A stretch of 51,556 bases of DNA. Origin: Cetobacterium sp. ZOR0034. GTDB taxonomy: Bacteria; Fusobacteriota; Fusobacteriia; Fusobacteriales; Fusobacteriaceae. Under the pieces are notes generated by a model. It saw only the letters and a list, made by a program, of their open reading frames with translations. It was not told where the DNA came from and searched no databases. Position numbers and translations under genes: made by a program. The stretch is from positions 1 to 51,556 of the forward strand of contig NZ_JTLI01000013.1 of NCBI RefSeq assembly GCF_000799075.1, in the 5' to 3' direction. Positions 35,206 through 45,212 of the stretch are shown here, piece by piece. How positions within the stretch are numbered: position 1 is the first letter of the stretch; each line of letters starts with the position of its first letter.

Positions 35206-35805
35206 TTAACTCCTAATTATTAAATCTACTACTCCTATTATAAAACTATAAATAGGCGACATTATTTTACTTAAAATACCAAAATAGCTAAGTCCTAATA
35301 TAAGAAATATTCCATAACTATCTATCGTAAATATTTTAATTCTATTTTCATCATTCAAAAATGAAGCTATAACTCTTGATCCATCTAACGGAGGAATTGG
35401 TAAAAGATTAAATGTTCCCAACGCCATATTTATTATAATAAAATATACTGATAAATCATTGAATGGAATTATATGAAATCTTATTAAAAGAGCTCCAATT
35501 ATCATCATTGAATAGTTTGTTAAAACTCCAGCTATAGAAACCAAAAACTCTCCAACTCTTCCATTTTTAAAAGCAAAATAATTTACTGGAACTGGCTTTG
35601 CCCAGCCAAAAACAAAATTACTACCACTTAAAAGCATTACAACTGGTATTAATGCCCCAATTGGATCTAAATGCTTCAAAGGATTCAAAGATAGTCTTCC
35701 TGAATATTTAGCTGTTTTATCTCCACAAAAAAGTGCCATATATCCGTGGGCTAACTCATGTAAAACCAAAGAAAATAGCAAAATTATAACCTTAAATACG
35801 AACAT
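35206..35805 (-). CDS. M50 (site-2) family membrane metalloprotease
   Basis: About 199 residues with four to six membrane segments. The zinc-binding H-E-x-x-H is in LVLHELAHGYMA near residue 20, and the second ligand site is NLLPIPPLDGSRV. It is the short, PDZ-less form (YwhC-like), whose substrates are unknown. I chose ATG 35805, eight bases after GAGG; a GTG and an ATG just upstream overlap the ribosome site. It lies between comEC and yigZ in a tight run. Confidence 0.9.
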   Translation of the reverse strand: MFVFKVIILLFSLVLHELAHGYMALFCGDKTAKYSGRLSLNPLKHLDPIGALIPVVMLLSGSNFVFGWAKPVPVNYFAFKNGRVGEFLVSIAGVLTNYSMMIIGALLIRFHIIPFNDLSVYFIIINMALGTFNLLPIPPLDGSRVIASFLNDENRIKIFTIDSYGIFLILGLSYFGILSKIMSPIYSFIIGVVDLIIRS

Positions 35806-35835
35806 TCTCATCACCTCACAAATAGATTATCATAT

Positions 35836-36954
35836 CTATAATTCTAAAGTCAAATACGGAATCTGATTTAATATTGTAACTACTTCTATTAAAAATATAT
35901 AACTTAAATTTAAAACAGGCATTATCAAAAATTCTAGATAAAAATTTGATAAAAAAAGAGCTATAAAACTAGTAATCACAACTAGCGAAGCTATTGGAAT
36001 TAAAATAATATTACTTAAAAACGAAAACAATGGTAAATTTTTAAAAAATAGATAAAATATTGGAGTCATACAAAGTTGAATTGTCAGACTCAATACCATC
36101 GCATTCAAAATTTTATTTACAAAATCTTTTTTAAATTTTTTTATTTTAGGTATTTTTTCATATATAAAAACTATTGAAAAGACCGCTATATAAGACATCC
36201 AAAAAGAAATCGTATAAATCCAAGTTGGATAGATTATCAAAGATAATATAAAAGCTATAAAAAATGATTTTTTTGTACTAGCTTTTTCATAGAATATATT
36301 ACTCAAAAGATATATAGAACCCATTATATAGGCTCGAAATACTGATGGTGATCTACCTATCCCTAAAACATATAGTGTTAATATTCCTAATGCTAAAATA
36401 TATCTTTCTCTTTTCGGAATGTTTAATTTTAATAGCATATATGTAACTCCTGAAACAATAACTCCTATGTGTAATCCTGAGATTACCAGTATATGAGCTG
36501 CTCCTGTATATCTGAACATCTCTTTTAAATCATCAGCTAATAAATATCCCTCCCCCAAAAGTATCGCTTTAAAAAAAAGAAGCAAATCTATCGAATATTC
36601 TTCTGTCATCTTGTTTACTCTATTTCTAAAAAAAACTTTAAAAAAATTTTCGTTTTCTATAACTTCTTCACTATTTAAATAATATGTCGCTCCCCATTTT
36701 GATATTTTTATTTTTTGTACCTCTCCCAAAATAACTTTGTGTCCATCTTCAACTTTATCAACGGTAAAAAATAGATTTTTTTTAGGATATTTTCCATTTA
36801 TCTTTTCAATTTGTCCTCTTCCAGCGTCTACTCGTGCAGTAATTTGAACTATATCTCCAACCTCAACTCTCTCTTTAAAAGTCATAAAATTTAACCTTAA
36901 AAAGAAAATTGAGGCAAAAACTATTATTAATGCCCCAATCCCTATTCGCTTCAA
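35836..36954 (-). CDS. comEC: ComEC/Rec2 family DNA-uptake channel, short form
   Basis: ComEC carries single-stranded DNA across the inner membrane in natural transformation. This 372-residue protein has an N-terminal membrane anchor, an OB-like domain (about 30-95: VGDIVQITARVDAGRG...), and the competence domain with the hallmark AAHILVISGLHIGVI and GIGRSPSVFRAYIMG, followed by several membrane helices. The C-terminal metallo-beta-lactamase (putative nuclease) domain of longer ComEC proteins is absent. The start is TTG directly after GGAGGAGAG. Other competence genes are not in the window. Confidence 0.88.
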   Translation of the reverse strand: MKRIGIGALIIVFASIFFLRLNFMTFKERVEVGDIVQITARVDAGRGQIEKINGKYPKKNLFFTVDKVEDGHKVILGEVQKIKISKWGATYYLNSEEVIENENFFKVFFRNRVNKMTEEYSIDLLLFFKAILLGEGYLLADDLKEMFRYTGAAHILVISGLHIGVIVSGVTYMLLKLNIPKRERYILALGILTLYVLGIGRSPSVFRAYIMGSIYLLSNIFYEKASTKKSFFIAFILSLIIYPTWIYTISFWMSYIAVFSIVFIYEKIPKIKKFKKDFVNKILNAMVLSLTIQLCMTPIFYLFFKNLPLFSFLSNIILIPIASLVVITSFIALFLSNFYLEFLIMPVLNLSYIFLIEVVTILNQIPYLTLEL

Positions 36955-36972
36955 CTCTCCTCCTAATTAAAA

Positions 36973-38265
36973 CTATTCACTATATTTAAAATAAAATATA
37001 TATGAGATTACAAAGGATACTGCTGAAAATATTGCCGCTGAGTAGATTCCAAACTTTGTTACCTCTCCAGTTCCACCTAAAACCAACATCAACGGTAGTA
37101 TCACTATCGACACTAAAAATGCCATTTTTAAAAAGAATCCTTGAATTCCAAAGCAAACTCCCTCAATTCTATTGTTAATTCTTTTACTAATCTTCTCACT
37201 TATATCACTCATCATAGCTGGTGGAAATATAAATGCTGCTCCAGATATTGGAATTCCTAAAAGCCCAAATATTAAAAAGCCATATTTTACTGGAATAACT
37301 TTTCCAAGAAGTGCTAATCCTATAGTTAAAACTATTAAAGCTATTAACGACGCCAACATAATTTTTCTATACCCAAATCTTCTTGACAATTTATTTACAG
37401 GATAGAAAAATAAAGCTGAGGCTCCAAATAACAGTGCCGAGGCTATTGTTATTGTTTCTTTTCCATATCCCATAATATCCTCTACATAATAGTTCATCAT
37501 TGCTCTCAACGAGTTAAATCCTACGAAGAAGAAGAGTAATCCTAAAAGATAGTACAAGAAATCTCTATCTTTTATAACTTCTTTTAATATCTCTTTTATA
37601 GCTCCTACATTTTCAACAGGTCTTGAATATTTTTTTTCAGGAACTAAAAAAACAGTCACAAAAAGTCCTAAGACACATAAGATACTCAATGAAATAACCA
37701 TTCCTCTAATTCCGACTAAAGTATCCCCTTTTCCAAAATACTTTATCAAAATTCCAGGTAATATCATAGCTATAGCACTGTATACTAATCTAAATACAGA
37801 TTGCCATGTCGATAGATTTAATCTCTCCTCTGAATTCTCTCCTATCTCTGGAATTAAAGCGTTATATGGAGCACCTACTATTGTATAAAAAGTAAAAAAT
37901 AACGATCCAACCATTGCTAGATATAAGAATGTAGATTTTTCACTGCTAAGCGGTGGATAGAAAAAAGCCACTGTTGCCAATCCTAGTGGAATAGCACCTG
38001 CTGCTATAAATGGAATCCTTCTCCCCCATCTGCTGTTAAACTTATCAGATAAATAACCTACCACTGGATCTGAAATCATATCTACAACTCTCGATATGGC
38101 TAAGGCTAGAGAAATTAATACTGGTGCTAAAAACGGTTTTAACCCTGAATTTTCAGGTGGTAAGTAAAAATATAGTATCCACTGTGCAAATATTTGATCT
38201 ACTATTGCATAACTAACTCCTACTCCATAAAATATCTGCGTTGACAAAGGTATTCTCGGTTTCAA
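36973..38265 (-). CDS. MFS sugar transporter of the GPH (glycoside-pentoside-hexuronide) type
   Basis: A 430-residue carrier with about 12 membrane segments. The family signature is clear: ISRVVDMISDPVVGYLSDKFNSRWGRRIPFI (conserved DPVVGYLSD and WGRRRP-like core). GPH proteins import glycosides or uronides with a cation; the substrate here is unknown, and no sugar-degrading enzyme is nearby. The start is TTG at 38265 within ATTGA, overlapping the cca stop by four bases, so translation is coupled. It is odd that a sugar carrier sits inside a run of RNA and DNA genes. Confidence 0.87.
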   Translation of the reverse strand: MKPRIPLSTQIFYGVGVSYAIVDQIFAQWILYFYLPPENSGLKPFLAPVLISLALAISRVVDMISDPVVGYLSDKFNSRWGRRIPFIAAGAIPLGLATVAFFYPPLSSEKSTFLYLAMVGSLFFTFYTIVGAPYNALIPEIGENSEERLNLSTWQSVFRLVYSAIAMILPGILIKYFGKGDTLVGIRGMVISLSILCVLGLFVTVFLVPEKKYSRPVENVGAIKEILKEVIKDRDFLYYLLGLLFFFVGFNSLRAMMNYYVEDIMGYGKETITIASALLFGASALFFYPVNKLSRRFGYRKIMLASLIALIVLTIGLALLGKVIPVKYGFLIFGLLGIPISGAAFIFPPAMMSDISEKISKRINNRIEGVCFGIQGFFLKMAFLVSIVILPLMLVLGGTGEVTKFGIYSAAIFSAVSFVISYIFYFKYSE

Positions 38266-39449
38266 TTTTTCTCCTCCTTTATTAATTTCATTAAATAATT
38301 TCTACTGTTAAATCTCGGATTTTGTAAAACACTCTCTAAACATCTCTCTAAATTCAATTTTATTTTTTTTCCATCAGTTACTCCTAAAGAGATAATATCT
38401 TTTCCTGAAATAACTAAATCTTTTAAAAATATTGGTTCATTATTTTCTAAAATCTCTTTTAAAAAAATCTCTAAATTCGAAATTTCTCTCTCTAGTTTTT
38501 CTAATACTAAAATATCTTTAAAATCCTCTAAACCAATAAGAGATATCATTTTTTTTACATCATATTTAGTTTTAATATTTTTAAAGTTTTCTTTTTGATT
38601 GATTATATTCAAAATTGATTTTTTACTTTTATTATCTAATTTTAATTTTGAAAGTTCCTCTTTAGATTTAAAAAATATAATTGCTAACTCTAAATTTAAT
38701 CTATCTATTTGTTTTATTTTATCTAAAACTCCGGTTAAATCCATTTTTTTAGAAGTTTCTGGAAAAAGTTCTTCAAAAATTTGAAGTTTGTTTAATAGAT
38801 AAAATGACTCTACTCTATTTTCACCCTTTAACATTTTAAAAATTTCATCTTGTACTCTCTCAATTGAAACTCTTTGTATCTCTTTTTTATTTTTAATCAT
38901 ATTGTCTTCAACACTCTTCAATATAAATAACTTTTTCTCTCCAGCAATTCGAATTCCTCTCAATATTCTTAGAGGATCCTCCTTTATTCTTTCTTCTCCC
39001 TCTCCTACAAATCTTAAAATTCGATTTTCAATATCTTTTAAAGATTCATTTGATGGATATATTATCCTCTCTCCATCAAATGCTATTGCATTAACTGTAA
39101 AATCTCTTCTTTTTAAATCCTCGTATATATCACTTACAAACTCGACCTCTACTACATTTCTATTCTCTGTAAATCCTATCTCTCTACGCAGTTTAGCTAT
39201 TTCATAACTTTTACCATTATATATAATCTGGATAATACCAAAAGCTTTTCCTATCTCTTTCGGTGAACACTCTGCAAAAATAACCTTCAATTTTTCATAA
39301 TCTATATCTGTACAAAAGTCACAATCTTTTGGTTCTATTCCTAATAGGTAATCTCTAATATAACCTCCGACAATATAACCTTTTCCATAACTATTCAATC
39401 TATTTAAAATCCATTTTAAATCATCTGTTATTTTTATTTTACTTTTCAT
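38262..39449 (-). CDS. cca: CCA tRNA nucleotidyltransferase / poly(A) polymerase family
   Basis: Adds or repairs the 3' CCA of tRNAs. The 395 residues include the nucleotidyltransferase motif GKGYIVGGYIRDYLLG with the metal-binding D-x-D in KDCDFCTD, then KRRDFTVNAIAF, EDPLRILRGIRIA and RVQDEIFKML (class II neck and body). The C-terminal body is rich in lysine and helices. A class II enzyme may do full CCA addition or share it with another; no second one is visible. It follows tmcAL by six bases and overlaps the transporter start by four. Confidence 0.9.
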   Translation of the reverse strand: MKSKIKITDDLKWILNRLNSYGKGYIVGGYIRDYLLGIEPKDCDFCTDIDYEKLKVIFAECSPKEIGKAFGIIQIIYNGKSYEIAKLRREIGFTENRNVVEVEFVSDIYEDLKRRDFTVNAIAFDGERIIYPSNESLKDIENRILRFVGEGEERIKEDPLRILRGIRIAGEKKLFILKSVEDNMIKNKKEIQRVSIERVQDEIFKMLKGENRVESFYLLNKLQIFEELFPETSKKMDLTGVLDKIKQIDRLNLELAIIFFKSKEELSKLKLDNKSKKSILNIINQKENFKNIKTKYDVKKMISLIGLEDFKDILVLEKLEREISNLEIFLKEILENNEPIFLKDLVISGKDIISLGVTDGKKIKLNLERCLESVLQNPRFNSRNYLMKLIKEEKN

Positions 39450-39455
39450 CTAATC

Positions 39456-40619
39456 CTACCTTATCATTATAGGGATTTTTCTATCTTCATACGGATTAAC
39501 CATTGAATATATTTTGCTTGCAATTTCGTTCATTTCTAATAATTTCAAGTTTTCCTCACTCAATATTCTCTGAATATTTTTAAGTGTTGTTAAAATTTCA
39601 ATATCTTTTTCTTTTAAAAACTTTAAATAGTTTTGCCCATCTTTTGTAAAACCTAAAACTCTAACATATGGAACATTATTTTTAACACTCTCCACATCAC
39701 TTTTTTTTATACCTAAAAGGATGTGAATAAGTATTCTTTGAGTTCTACCTATTGTAAATCTTTTACTTTGAATCTCTTTGAAAAATTCTTCAAAATCAAT
39801 ACATTTGAAAGCTGCTTCATATAATCTATTTTCATATCCATCCTCTATATCTTGAATATATTTCAAATTATATTTTTCCAATAAAATTTTATGCCTTATA
39901 AACGGATAGAAATCTTTTAATTTCGCAAATCTATTTTTTTCTAAAGCTTCTTTTAAAATATCATATGTCGTTAAAGGAACAACATCTTTTATCTCTTCAC
40001 CTTGCTCTAATTTTTTTCTAATTCCTGTAGCACTAGATATTCCATCTTCTATTCCTTCTGAATAATATCCACTTTTCTCTCTTTTTATTGCTACTGGTTC
40101 TATATCACTTTCCCAAAACTTCAAAGCTTTAATATATTCAACACCTAAAATATCATTTGAATTTAAATCTATCCCTTTATTTAATTTTCTTAAACTATTT
40201 GAATAAGCCGTTGGATATGAGTTTCCATCTTTAAGTTGCTTTTTTAACTCTTCTTTAAACTCATTCATCTCCTCTAACTCTGCTCTTTCTTTCAAGCTTT
40301 GAACATCTCCACTCTCTGATCCAAAAACTATCTTTTCTACTCCCATTAAATCTAATAGTCCAACTGCTCCTCTAGAAAATATCTCTGCACTCTGAGTTGA
40401 ATAAAATACTGGTAATTCTACCACTATATCCACCCCATTTCTTAAAGCTAGTTCTGCTCTATCCCATCTATTTATTAATGCTGGCTCTCCTCTTTGAACA
40501 TAATCTCCACTCATAACAGCAATAACTAAATCTCCGTGCTCTCTAGCTTTTAAGCAATGATATTTATGTCCATTGTGAAAAGGATTATATTCGACTACTA
40601 TTCCTACCGCTTTTTTCAT
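39456..40619 (-). CDS. tmcAL: tRNA(Met) cytidine acetate ligase TmcAL
   Basis: TmcAL makes N4-acetylcytidine at the wobble position of elongator tRNA-Met, using acetate and ATP. The nucleotidyltransferase-like N-terminus reads GIVVEYNPFHNGHKYH with the HNGH motif, then MSGDYVQRGEPALINRWDRAE and VELPVFYSTQSAEIFSRGAV; the 387-residue length fits. I chose ATG 40619, six bases after GAGG; the frame is open six codons earlier. It leads the run tmcAL-cca-transporter-comEC-protease-yigZ. It is divergent from coaX. Confidence 0.92.
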   Translation of the reverse strand: MKKAVGIVVEYNPFHNGHKYHCLKAREHGDLVIAVMSGDYVQRGEPALINRWDRAELALRNGVDIVVELPVFYSTQSAEIFSRGAVGLLDLMGVEKIVFGSESGDVQSLKERAELEEMNEFKEELKKQLKDGNSYPTAYSNSLRKLNKGIDLNSNDILGVEYIKALKFWESDIEPVAIKREKSGYYSEGIEDGISSATGIRKKLEQGEEIKDVVPLTTYDILKEALEKNRFAKLKDFYPFIRHKILLEKYNLKYIQDIEDGYENRLYEAAFKCIDFEEFFKEIQSKRFTIGRTQRILIHILLGIKKSDVESVKNNVPYVRVLGFTKDGQNYLKFLKEKDIEILTTLKNIQRILSEENLKLLEMNEIASKIYSMVNPYEDRKIPIMIR

Positions 40620-40681
40620 CTGACACCTCATATTCATATTTACTATATTATATGAAATTTTAATAATTTATCCGAGAAAAA

Positions 40682-40710
40682 TTTACATTTTTTTAATTAT
40701 AGTTTATAAT
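40682..40710 (+). promoter_or_regulatory. coaX promoter
   Basis: TTTACA (40682-40687) and TATAAT (40705-40710) with a 17-base spacer, about 35 bases before the coaX start. Confidence 0.75.
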
Positions 40711-40745
40711 ATGGATTATCTAAAATTTTATTAGGCGGTGATTAC

Positions 40746-41513
40746 ATGCTTTTAGCTGTAGATATTGGAAATACTCATATTGTTACTGGATTACTTAACC
40801 CCAACGGAGAGGTTTTACTTACTTTCAGAGTATCTTCAAACGAAAAATTAACTGAGGATGAATATTTTTCATACTTAAAAAATATATGTGATTTTAACGG
40901 AGTTGAAATTAAGGAGTTAAATGGAATCGTCATATCATCTGTTGTTCCAAACCTAATTGGAATTTTCCAATTCTTAGGTAGAAAATATTTTGAAATTGAA
41001 CCTATGGTTATAGATTTAAATCTAAATCTACCATTTACATTCTCTGAAACTCTTCAGATTAATGGATTTGGAGCAGATAGAATAATCGACATTGCACAAG
41101 CTGTTATCGATTATCCAAATAAAAATTTGGTTATTTTTGATTTAGGAACTGCAACTACTTACGAAGTTTTAAAAGATGGAGTTTATATTGGTGGTGGAAT
41201 TTTACCTGGAATAGAGATGTCTATCAATGCTTTATTTGGAAATACTGCTAAACTTCCTAAGGTTAAATTCAGCACTCCTGAAAGTGTTTTAGGTAGAAAT
41301 ACTGCCGAACAAATACAAGCAGGAATATTCTATGGGTATGCTGGACAATTAAAAAATATAATTCAAGAAATTAAAAAGATAGTTCCTGACCCATACATTA
41401 TTGCTACTGGTGGACTTGGAAAGATTCTTTTCGCTGAAATTCAAGAGATTGATGAATACTGTCCTGAACTTAGTATCAGAGGACTTTACACTCTTTATAA
41501 TATGAACAAATAA
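40746..41513 (+). CDS. coaX: Type III pantothenate kinase
   Basis: First step of coenzyme A synthesis, ATP-dependent phosphorylation of pantothenate. Type III features: LLAVDIGNTHIVTGLL at the N-terminus, GFGADRIID, VIFDLGTATTYEV and YIGGGILPGIEMS. Length 255 is normal. Type III enzymes are not feedback-inhibited by CoA. The start follows AGGCGGTG, and modA follows after 21 bases; no terminator lies between, so coaX-modA-modB may be one transcript. Confidence 0.95.
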   Translation: MLLAVDIGNTHIVTGLLNPNGEVLLTFRVSSNEKLTEDEYFSYLKNICDFNGVEIKELNGIVISSVVPNLIGIFQFLGRKYFEIEPMVIDLNLNLPFTFSETLQINGFGADRIIDIAQAVIDYPNKNLVIFDLGTATTYEVLKDGVYIGGGILPGIEMSINALFGNTAKLPKVKFSTPESVLGRNTAEQIQAGIFYGYAGQLKNIIQEIKKIVPDPYIIATGGLGKILFAEIQEIDEYCPELSIRGLYTLYNMNK

Positions 41514-41534
41514 TTTTTAGGGGGGGGAGGATTT

Positions 41535-42194
41535 ATGAAGATAGTTTTATTACTTTTTCTTATGGTTTTTCAACTCTCTTTTTCAAAAGAGCTGCTTCTA
41601 AGTGGAGCTGCTTCTTTAAAAGAGTATTTAGAAAAAAATATTGAAGAATACAAAAAAATAGAACCTGATTTCAATGTTACATTAAATCTAGGTGGTTCTG
41701 GTACACTTAAAAAGCAGCTTGAAAGAGGCGGCGATGTCGACATCATCTTTTTAGCTGATAGAGCCTATATGATTGATTTAAAAGAGAATAAATATATTGA
41801 AGATGAAGAGGTTATTTTAGAAAACTCATTAGCTTTAATTAAAAACAAAAAAGTAACATCAGAAAATGGAGTTTTAGCTATTGGAGATCCTAAATACGTT
41901 CCTGCAGGAGCATATGCTACTGAAGTTCTTGATAAATTACAGCCTAAAAACTACTCTTTCGTATACACCAAAGATGTTAGAAGTGTTTTATCGTATGTTG
42001 AGCTTGGTGAGGCTGATTTTGGTATAGTTTATCTAACTGATACTAAGCTTCTTAAAAACTCAGAGATTGTTAAAGTTTTTGATAAGAATCTCCACTCTCC
42101 AATCGAATATTCAATTGGAATAGCAGAGTCATCTAAAAATAAAGCTGAAGCCAGAAAATTTATTGAGTTCTTAAAAGGAAAAGATTGGGAATGA
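41535..42194 (+). CDS. modA: Molybdate-binding periplasmic protein ModA
   Basis: Substrate-binding protein of a molybdate (or tungstate) ABC importer. A short signal peptide (KIVLLLFLMVFQLSFS, cut near residue 18) is followed by the family motif LLLSGAASLKEYLEKNIEEY, then NLGGSGTLKKQLERGGDVDIIFLAD. There is no lipobox cysteine, so it appears to be a soluble periplasmic form, as expected for a diderm. The ribosome site is extreme (AGGGGGGGGAGG). Its stop overlaps the modB start by four bases. Molybdate versus tungstate preference cannot be told. Confidence 0.9.
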   Translation: MKIVLLLFLMVFQLSFSKELLLSGAASLKEYLEKNIEEYKKIEPDFNVTLNLGGSGTLKKQLERGGDVDIIFLADRAYMIDLKENKYIEDEEVILENSLALIKNKKVTSENGVLAIGDPKYVPAGAYATEVLDKLQPKNYSFVYTKDVRSVLSYVELGEADFGIVYLTDTKLLKNSEIVKVFDKNLHSPIEYSIGIAESSKNKAEARKFIEFLKGKDWE

Positions 42195-42841
42195 TTAATG
42201 CTTTAAAACTCTCTCTTTCTATCGGAACAATAGCTATAATTTTCAATCTTTTTTTCAGTATTTCACTTTATTTTATTTTTGAAAAAAAGAGAAAATCCAA
42301 AAAGATAGTTGAATTTTTACTTACTCTTCCAATTTTTTTACCACCATCTGTAATTGGATATATGTTGATTATAGGTTTAGGGATAAATAGTTTTATTGGA
42401 AGAATCTTCTATAGATATCTAGATTTCAGATTTATCTTCTCTTTTGAAGGTGCATGCTTAGCTGCAATTATAGTTTCTTTACCTATTTTATATCAAGGCA
42501 TCAAAGTAGCCTTCGAAACAATAGATAAAGTTTATATTGAAACAGCACAGTGTTTAGGAGTTTCTAAGTTTAATATGATTAGGTACGTCTATATTCCATT
42601 AGGTTATAGAAAAATCTTATCCGCAACTATTCTTGGAATTGGCAGAGCTTTTGGAGAATTCGGAGCAACTATTTTAATTGCAGGGAATATTCCTGGAAAA
42701 ACCAGAACACTTCCCTTAGCTCTATACTCTGCTATCGAATCCGGAGATTATTCTGAGGCTAATAAGATTTTAATTATTCTTTTAATTTTTAGTACAATCT
42801 TCTTATCTATATATATATTTGTAACAAAAAAAGAGAGTTGA
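42191..42841 (+). CDS. modB: Molybdate ABC transporter permease ModB
   Basis: Inner-membrane permease, about 216 residues with five or six membrane segments. The BPD-type EAA loop, which contacts the ATPase, is ETAQCLGVSKFNMIRYVYIPLG, with the following GIGRAFGEFGATILIAGNIPGKT typical of ModB. It starts at the ATG overlapping the modA stop (ATGA). The ATPase gene modC is not here: the strand switches right after modB at a terminator. The ATPase must be encoded elsewhere or shared. Confidence 0.9.
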   Translation: MINALKLSLSIGTIAIIFNLFFSISLYFIFEKKRKSKKIVEFLLTLPIFLPPSVIGYMLIIGLGINSFIGRIFYRYLDFRFIFSFEGACLAAIIVSLPILYQGIKVAFETIDKVYIETAQCLGVSKFNMIRYVYIPLGYRKILSATILGIGRAFGEFGATILIAGNIPGKTRTLPLALYSAIESGDYSEANKILIILLIFSTIFLSIYIFVTKKES

Positions 42842-42854
42842 AAAACTCTCTTTT
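42829..42854. terminator. Bidirectional terminator modB / frr
   Basis: An 11-bp stem AAAAGAGAGTT/AACTCTCTTTT with GAAA loop. The modB stop codon overlaps the stem. It serves both convergent genes. Confidence 0.9.
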
Positions 42855-42861
42855 AATTTAA

Positions 42862-43422
42862 CTATACAGTTGTGATCTCTTTTTCTTTTAAAGCTAAAAG
42901 CTCATCAATTGTTTTTATTGTTGCATCTGTTAACTTTTGAACTTCATCTTCAAATCTCTTTAAATCGTCCTCAGTTATCTCTCCCTCTTTTTCTAATCTT
43001 CTTAGAGAGTTGTTCATGTCTTTTCTAACATTTCTAGCTGCAACTTTTCCGTTTTCAGCTTCTGTTTTAGCAAACTTTACATACTCTTTTCTTCTATCAG
43101 CTGTTAACTCAGGAATCATAAGTCTGATAACTTTTCCATCGTTGTTTGGAGTTAATCCTAAGTTTGAAGTCATTATAGCTTTTTCTATTACAGGTATAAC
43201 TGACTTATCCCAAGGATCGATTACTAATAATCTAGCTTCTGGAGCTGATACTGATCCAACTTGGTTTAATGGCATTAAAGATCCATATTGCTCTACTTTT
43301 ATTCCATCTAACATAGAAACAGATGCTCTTCCTGCTCTTATTGAAGCAAACTTGTGCTTTGTTGAGTCTATTGCTTTACTCATTTTCTCTTTACATTCAT
43401 TAATTACTACTTGTGCGCTCAT
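42862..43422 (-). CDS. frr: Ribosome recycling factor
   Basis: Splits post-termination ribosomes with EF-G. The 186 residues cover the two-domain fold: three-helix bundle (KEKMSKAIDSTKHKFASIRAGRAS ... and a C-terminal helix ELTADRRKEYVKFAKTEAENGKVAARNVR) with the conserved RAGRAS and RNVRKD segments. It follows pyrH by 15 bases, the widespread pyrH-frr order. Confidence 0.97.
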   Translation of the reverse strand: MSAQVVINECKEKMSKAIDSTKHKFASIRAGRASVSMLDGIKVEQYGSLMPLNQVGSVSAPEARLLVIDPWDKSVIPVIEKAIMTSNLGLTPNNDGKVIRLMIPELTADRRKEYVKFAKTEAENGKVAARNVRKDMNNSLRRLEKEGEITEDDLKRFEDEVQKLTDATIKTIDELLALKEKEITTV

Positions 43423-43437
43423 TTTACCCTCCTAAAA

Positions 43438-44178
<741 letters not shown>

Positions 44179-44190
44179 TTATTTAGCTTA

Positions 44191-44217
44191 AAAAAAGGGG
44201 GTGCTAAGTCGCACCCC
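44191..44217 (-). terminator. Terminator after tsf
   Basis: GGGGTGC (44198-44204) pairs with GCACCCC (44211-44217); the minus-strand RNA then runs into CTTTTTT. It ends the rpsB-tsf unit and separates it from pyrH-frr. Confidence 0.88.
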
Positions 44218-44233
44218 TATAATTTTTGTTGTA

Positions 44234-45121
44234 TTACGCGTTAAGTTGAGCTGCAACTTCTGCTGCGAAGTCTACTTCCTCTTTTTCGATTCCATCTCCA
44301 ACTTTGTATCTTGCAAATGAAACTACTTTGATATCTCCAGCGTATTGTGCAACTGTTTCTTTGTTTTCAGCTTTTACGAAGATTTGGTCAACTAAACAGT
44401 TGTCCTCGTAGAATTTGTTCATTTTTCCAACTAATATCTTTTCGATAATTTGAGCAGGTTTTCCTTCAGCTTCTAATTGCTTTCTAGAAATTTCTCTCTC
44501 TCTATCTAAATCGTCAGTAGTTACAACTGATCTGTCTACGTATCTAGGATCCATAGCAGCAACGTGCATAGCGATATCTTTAGCTTTTGCTACGTTAGCT
44601 TCTGTAGCTTCTCCAGTCATTTCAACGATAACTCCTAATTTTCCTCCTAAGTGATTGTAAGTAGTTACAAATCCTTCAGCAGTTACTTTCTCGAATCTTC
44701 TTAGAGACATGTTCTCTCCGATTTTTGCGATTAAGTTAGTTATTGTTGTTTCAACTGTAGTTCCGTTTAAATCAGCAGCTTTTAAATCTTCAACAGTGTT
44801 GATTCCTGCAGTTAATGCAAGATCTACCATTGCTTGTCCTAAAGCTCTGAACTCGTCATTTTTAGCAACGAAGTCTGTCTCAGAGTTGAACTCTAATACT
44901 ACTGCTGTTTTGTTATCAGCAGAAACACCGTCGAATATTAATCCTTCTGCAGCTGTTCTTCCTGATTTCTTAGCTGCTTTAGCAATTCCTTTCTCTCTTA
45001 GTAAGTCTATCGCTTTCTCGATATCTCCGTTTGTTTCTCCTAATGCTTTTTTACAATCCATCATTCCAGCACCAGTTCTATCTCTTAGTTCTTTTACTAA
45101 TTTTGCTGTAATCTCTGCCAT
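44234..45121 (-). CDS. tsf: Elongation factor Ts
   Basis: Nucleotide exchange factor for EF-Tu. The 295 residues start [24 protein letters not shown], with the UBA-like N-terminal domain, then the two-part core with [15 protein letters not shown] (Tu-contact region) and [21 protein letters not shown] precedes the start. It follows rpsB in the classical order with a hairpin in the gap. Confidence 0.98.
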   Translation of the reverse strand: MAEITAKLVKELRDRTGAGMMDCKKALGETNGDIEKAIDLLREKGIAKAAKKSGRTAAEGLIFDGVSADNKTAVVLEFNSETDFVAKNDEFRALGQAMVDLALTAGINTVEDLKAADLNGTTVETTITNLIAKIGENMSLRRFEKVTAEGFVTTYNHLGGKLGVIVEMTGEATEANVAKAKDIAMHVAAMDPRYVDRSVVTTDDLDREREISRKQLEAEGKPAQIIEKILVGKMNKFYEDNCLVDQIFVKAENKETVAQYAGDIKVVSFARYKVGDGIEKEEVDFAAEVAAQLNA

Positions 45122-45168
45122 TTTTTCCTCCTAATTTTTTAGAATTCTTTCATATCTATATAGTACAA

Positions 45169-45195
45169 GGAATTGAGGGCTAAGCACTCAATTCC
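45169..45195 (-). other. Hairpin in the rpsB-tsf intergenic mRNA
   Basis: GGAATTGAG (45169-45177) pairs with CTCAATTCC (45187-45195); the inner GGCTAAGCA can add GCT/AGC. No T run follows on the minus strand, so it is not a simple terminator. It may set the rpsB:tsf ratio by processing or attenuation. Confidence 0.5.
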
Positions 45196-45212
45196 ATAAA
45201 TTCAAGTATTAA

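Noticed and set aside
43010-43435. 141-codon open frame opposite frr
   Set aside because: Antisense shadow of ribosome recycling factor; no independent signals.
44709-45134. 141-codon open frame opposite tsf
   Set aside because: It lies fully antisense to a certain EF-Ts gene and has no ribosome site or recognisable protein features.
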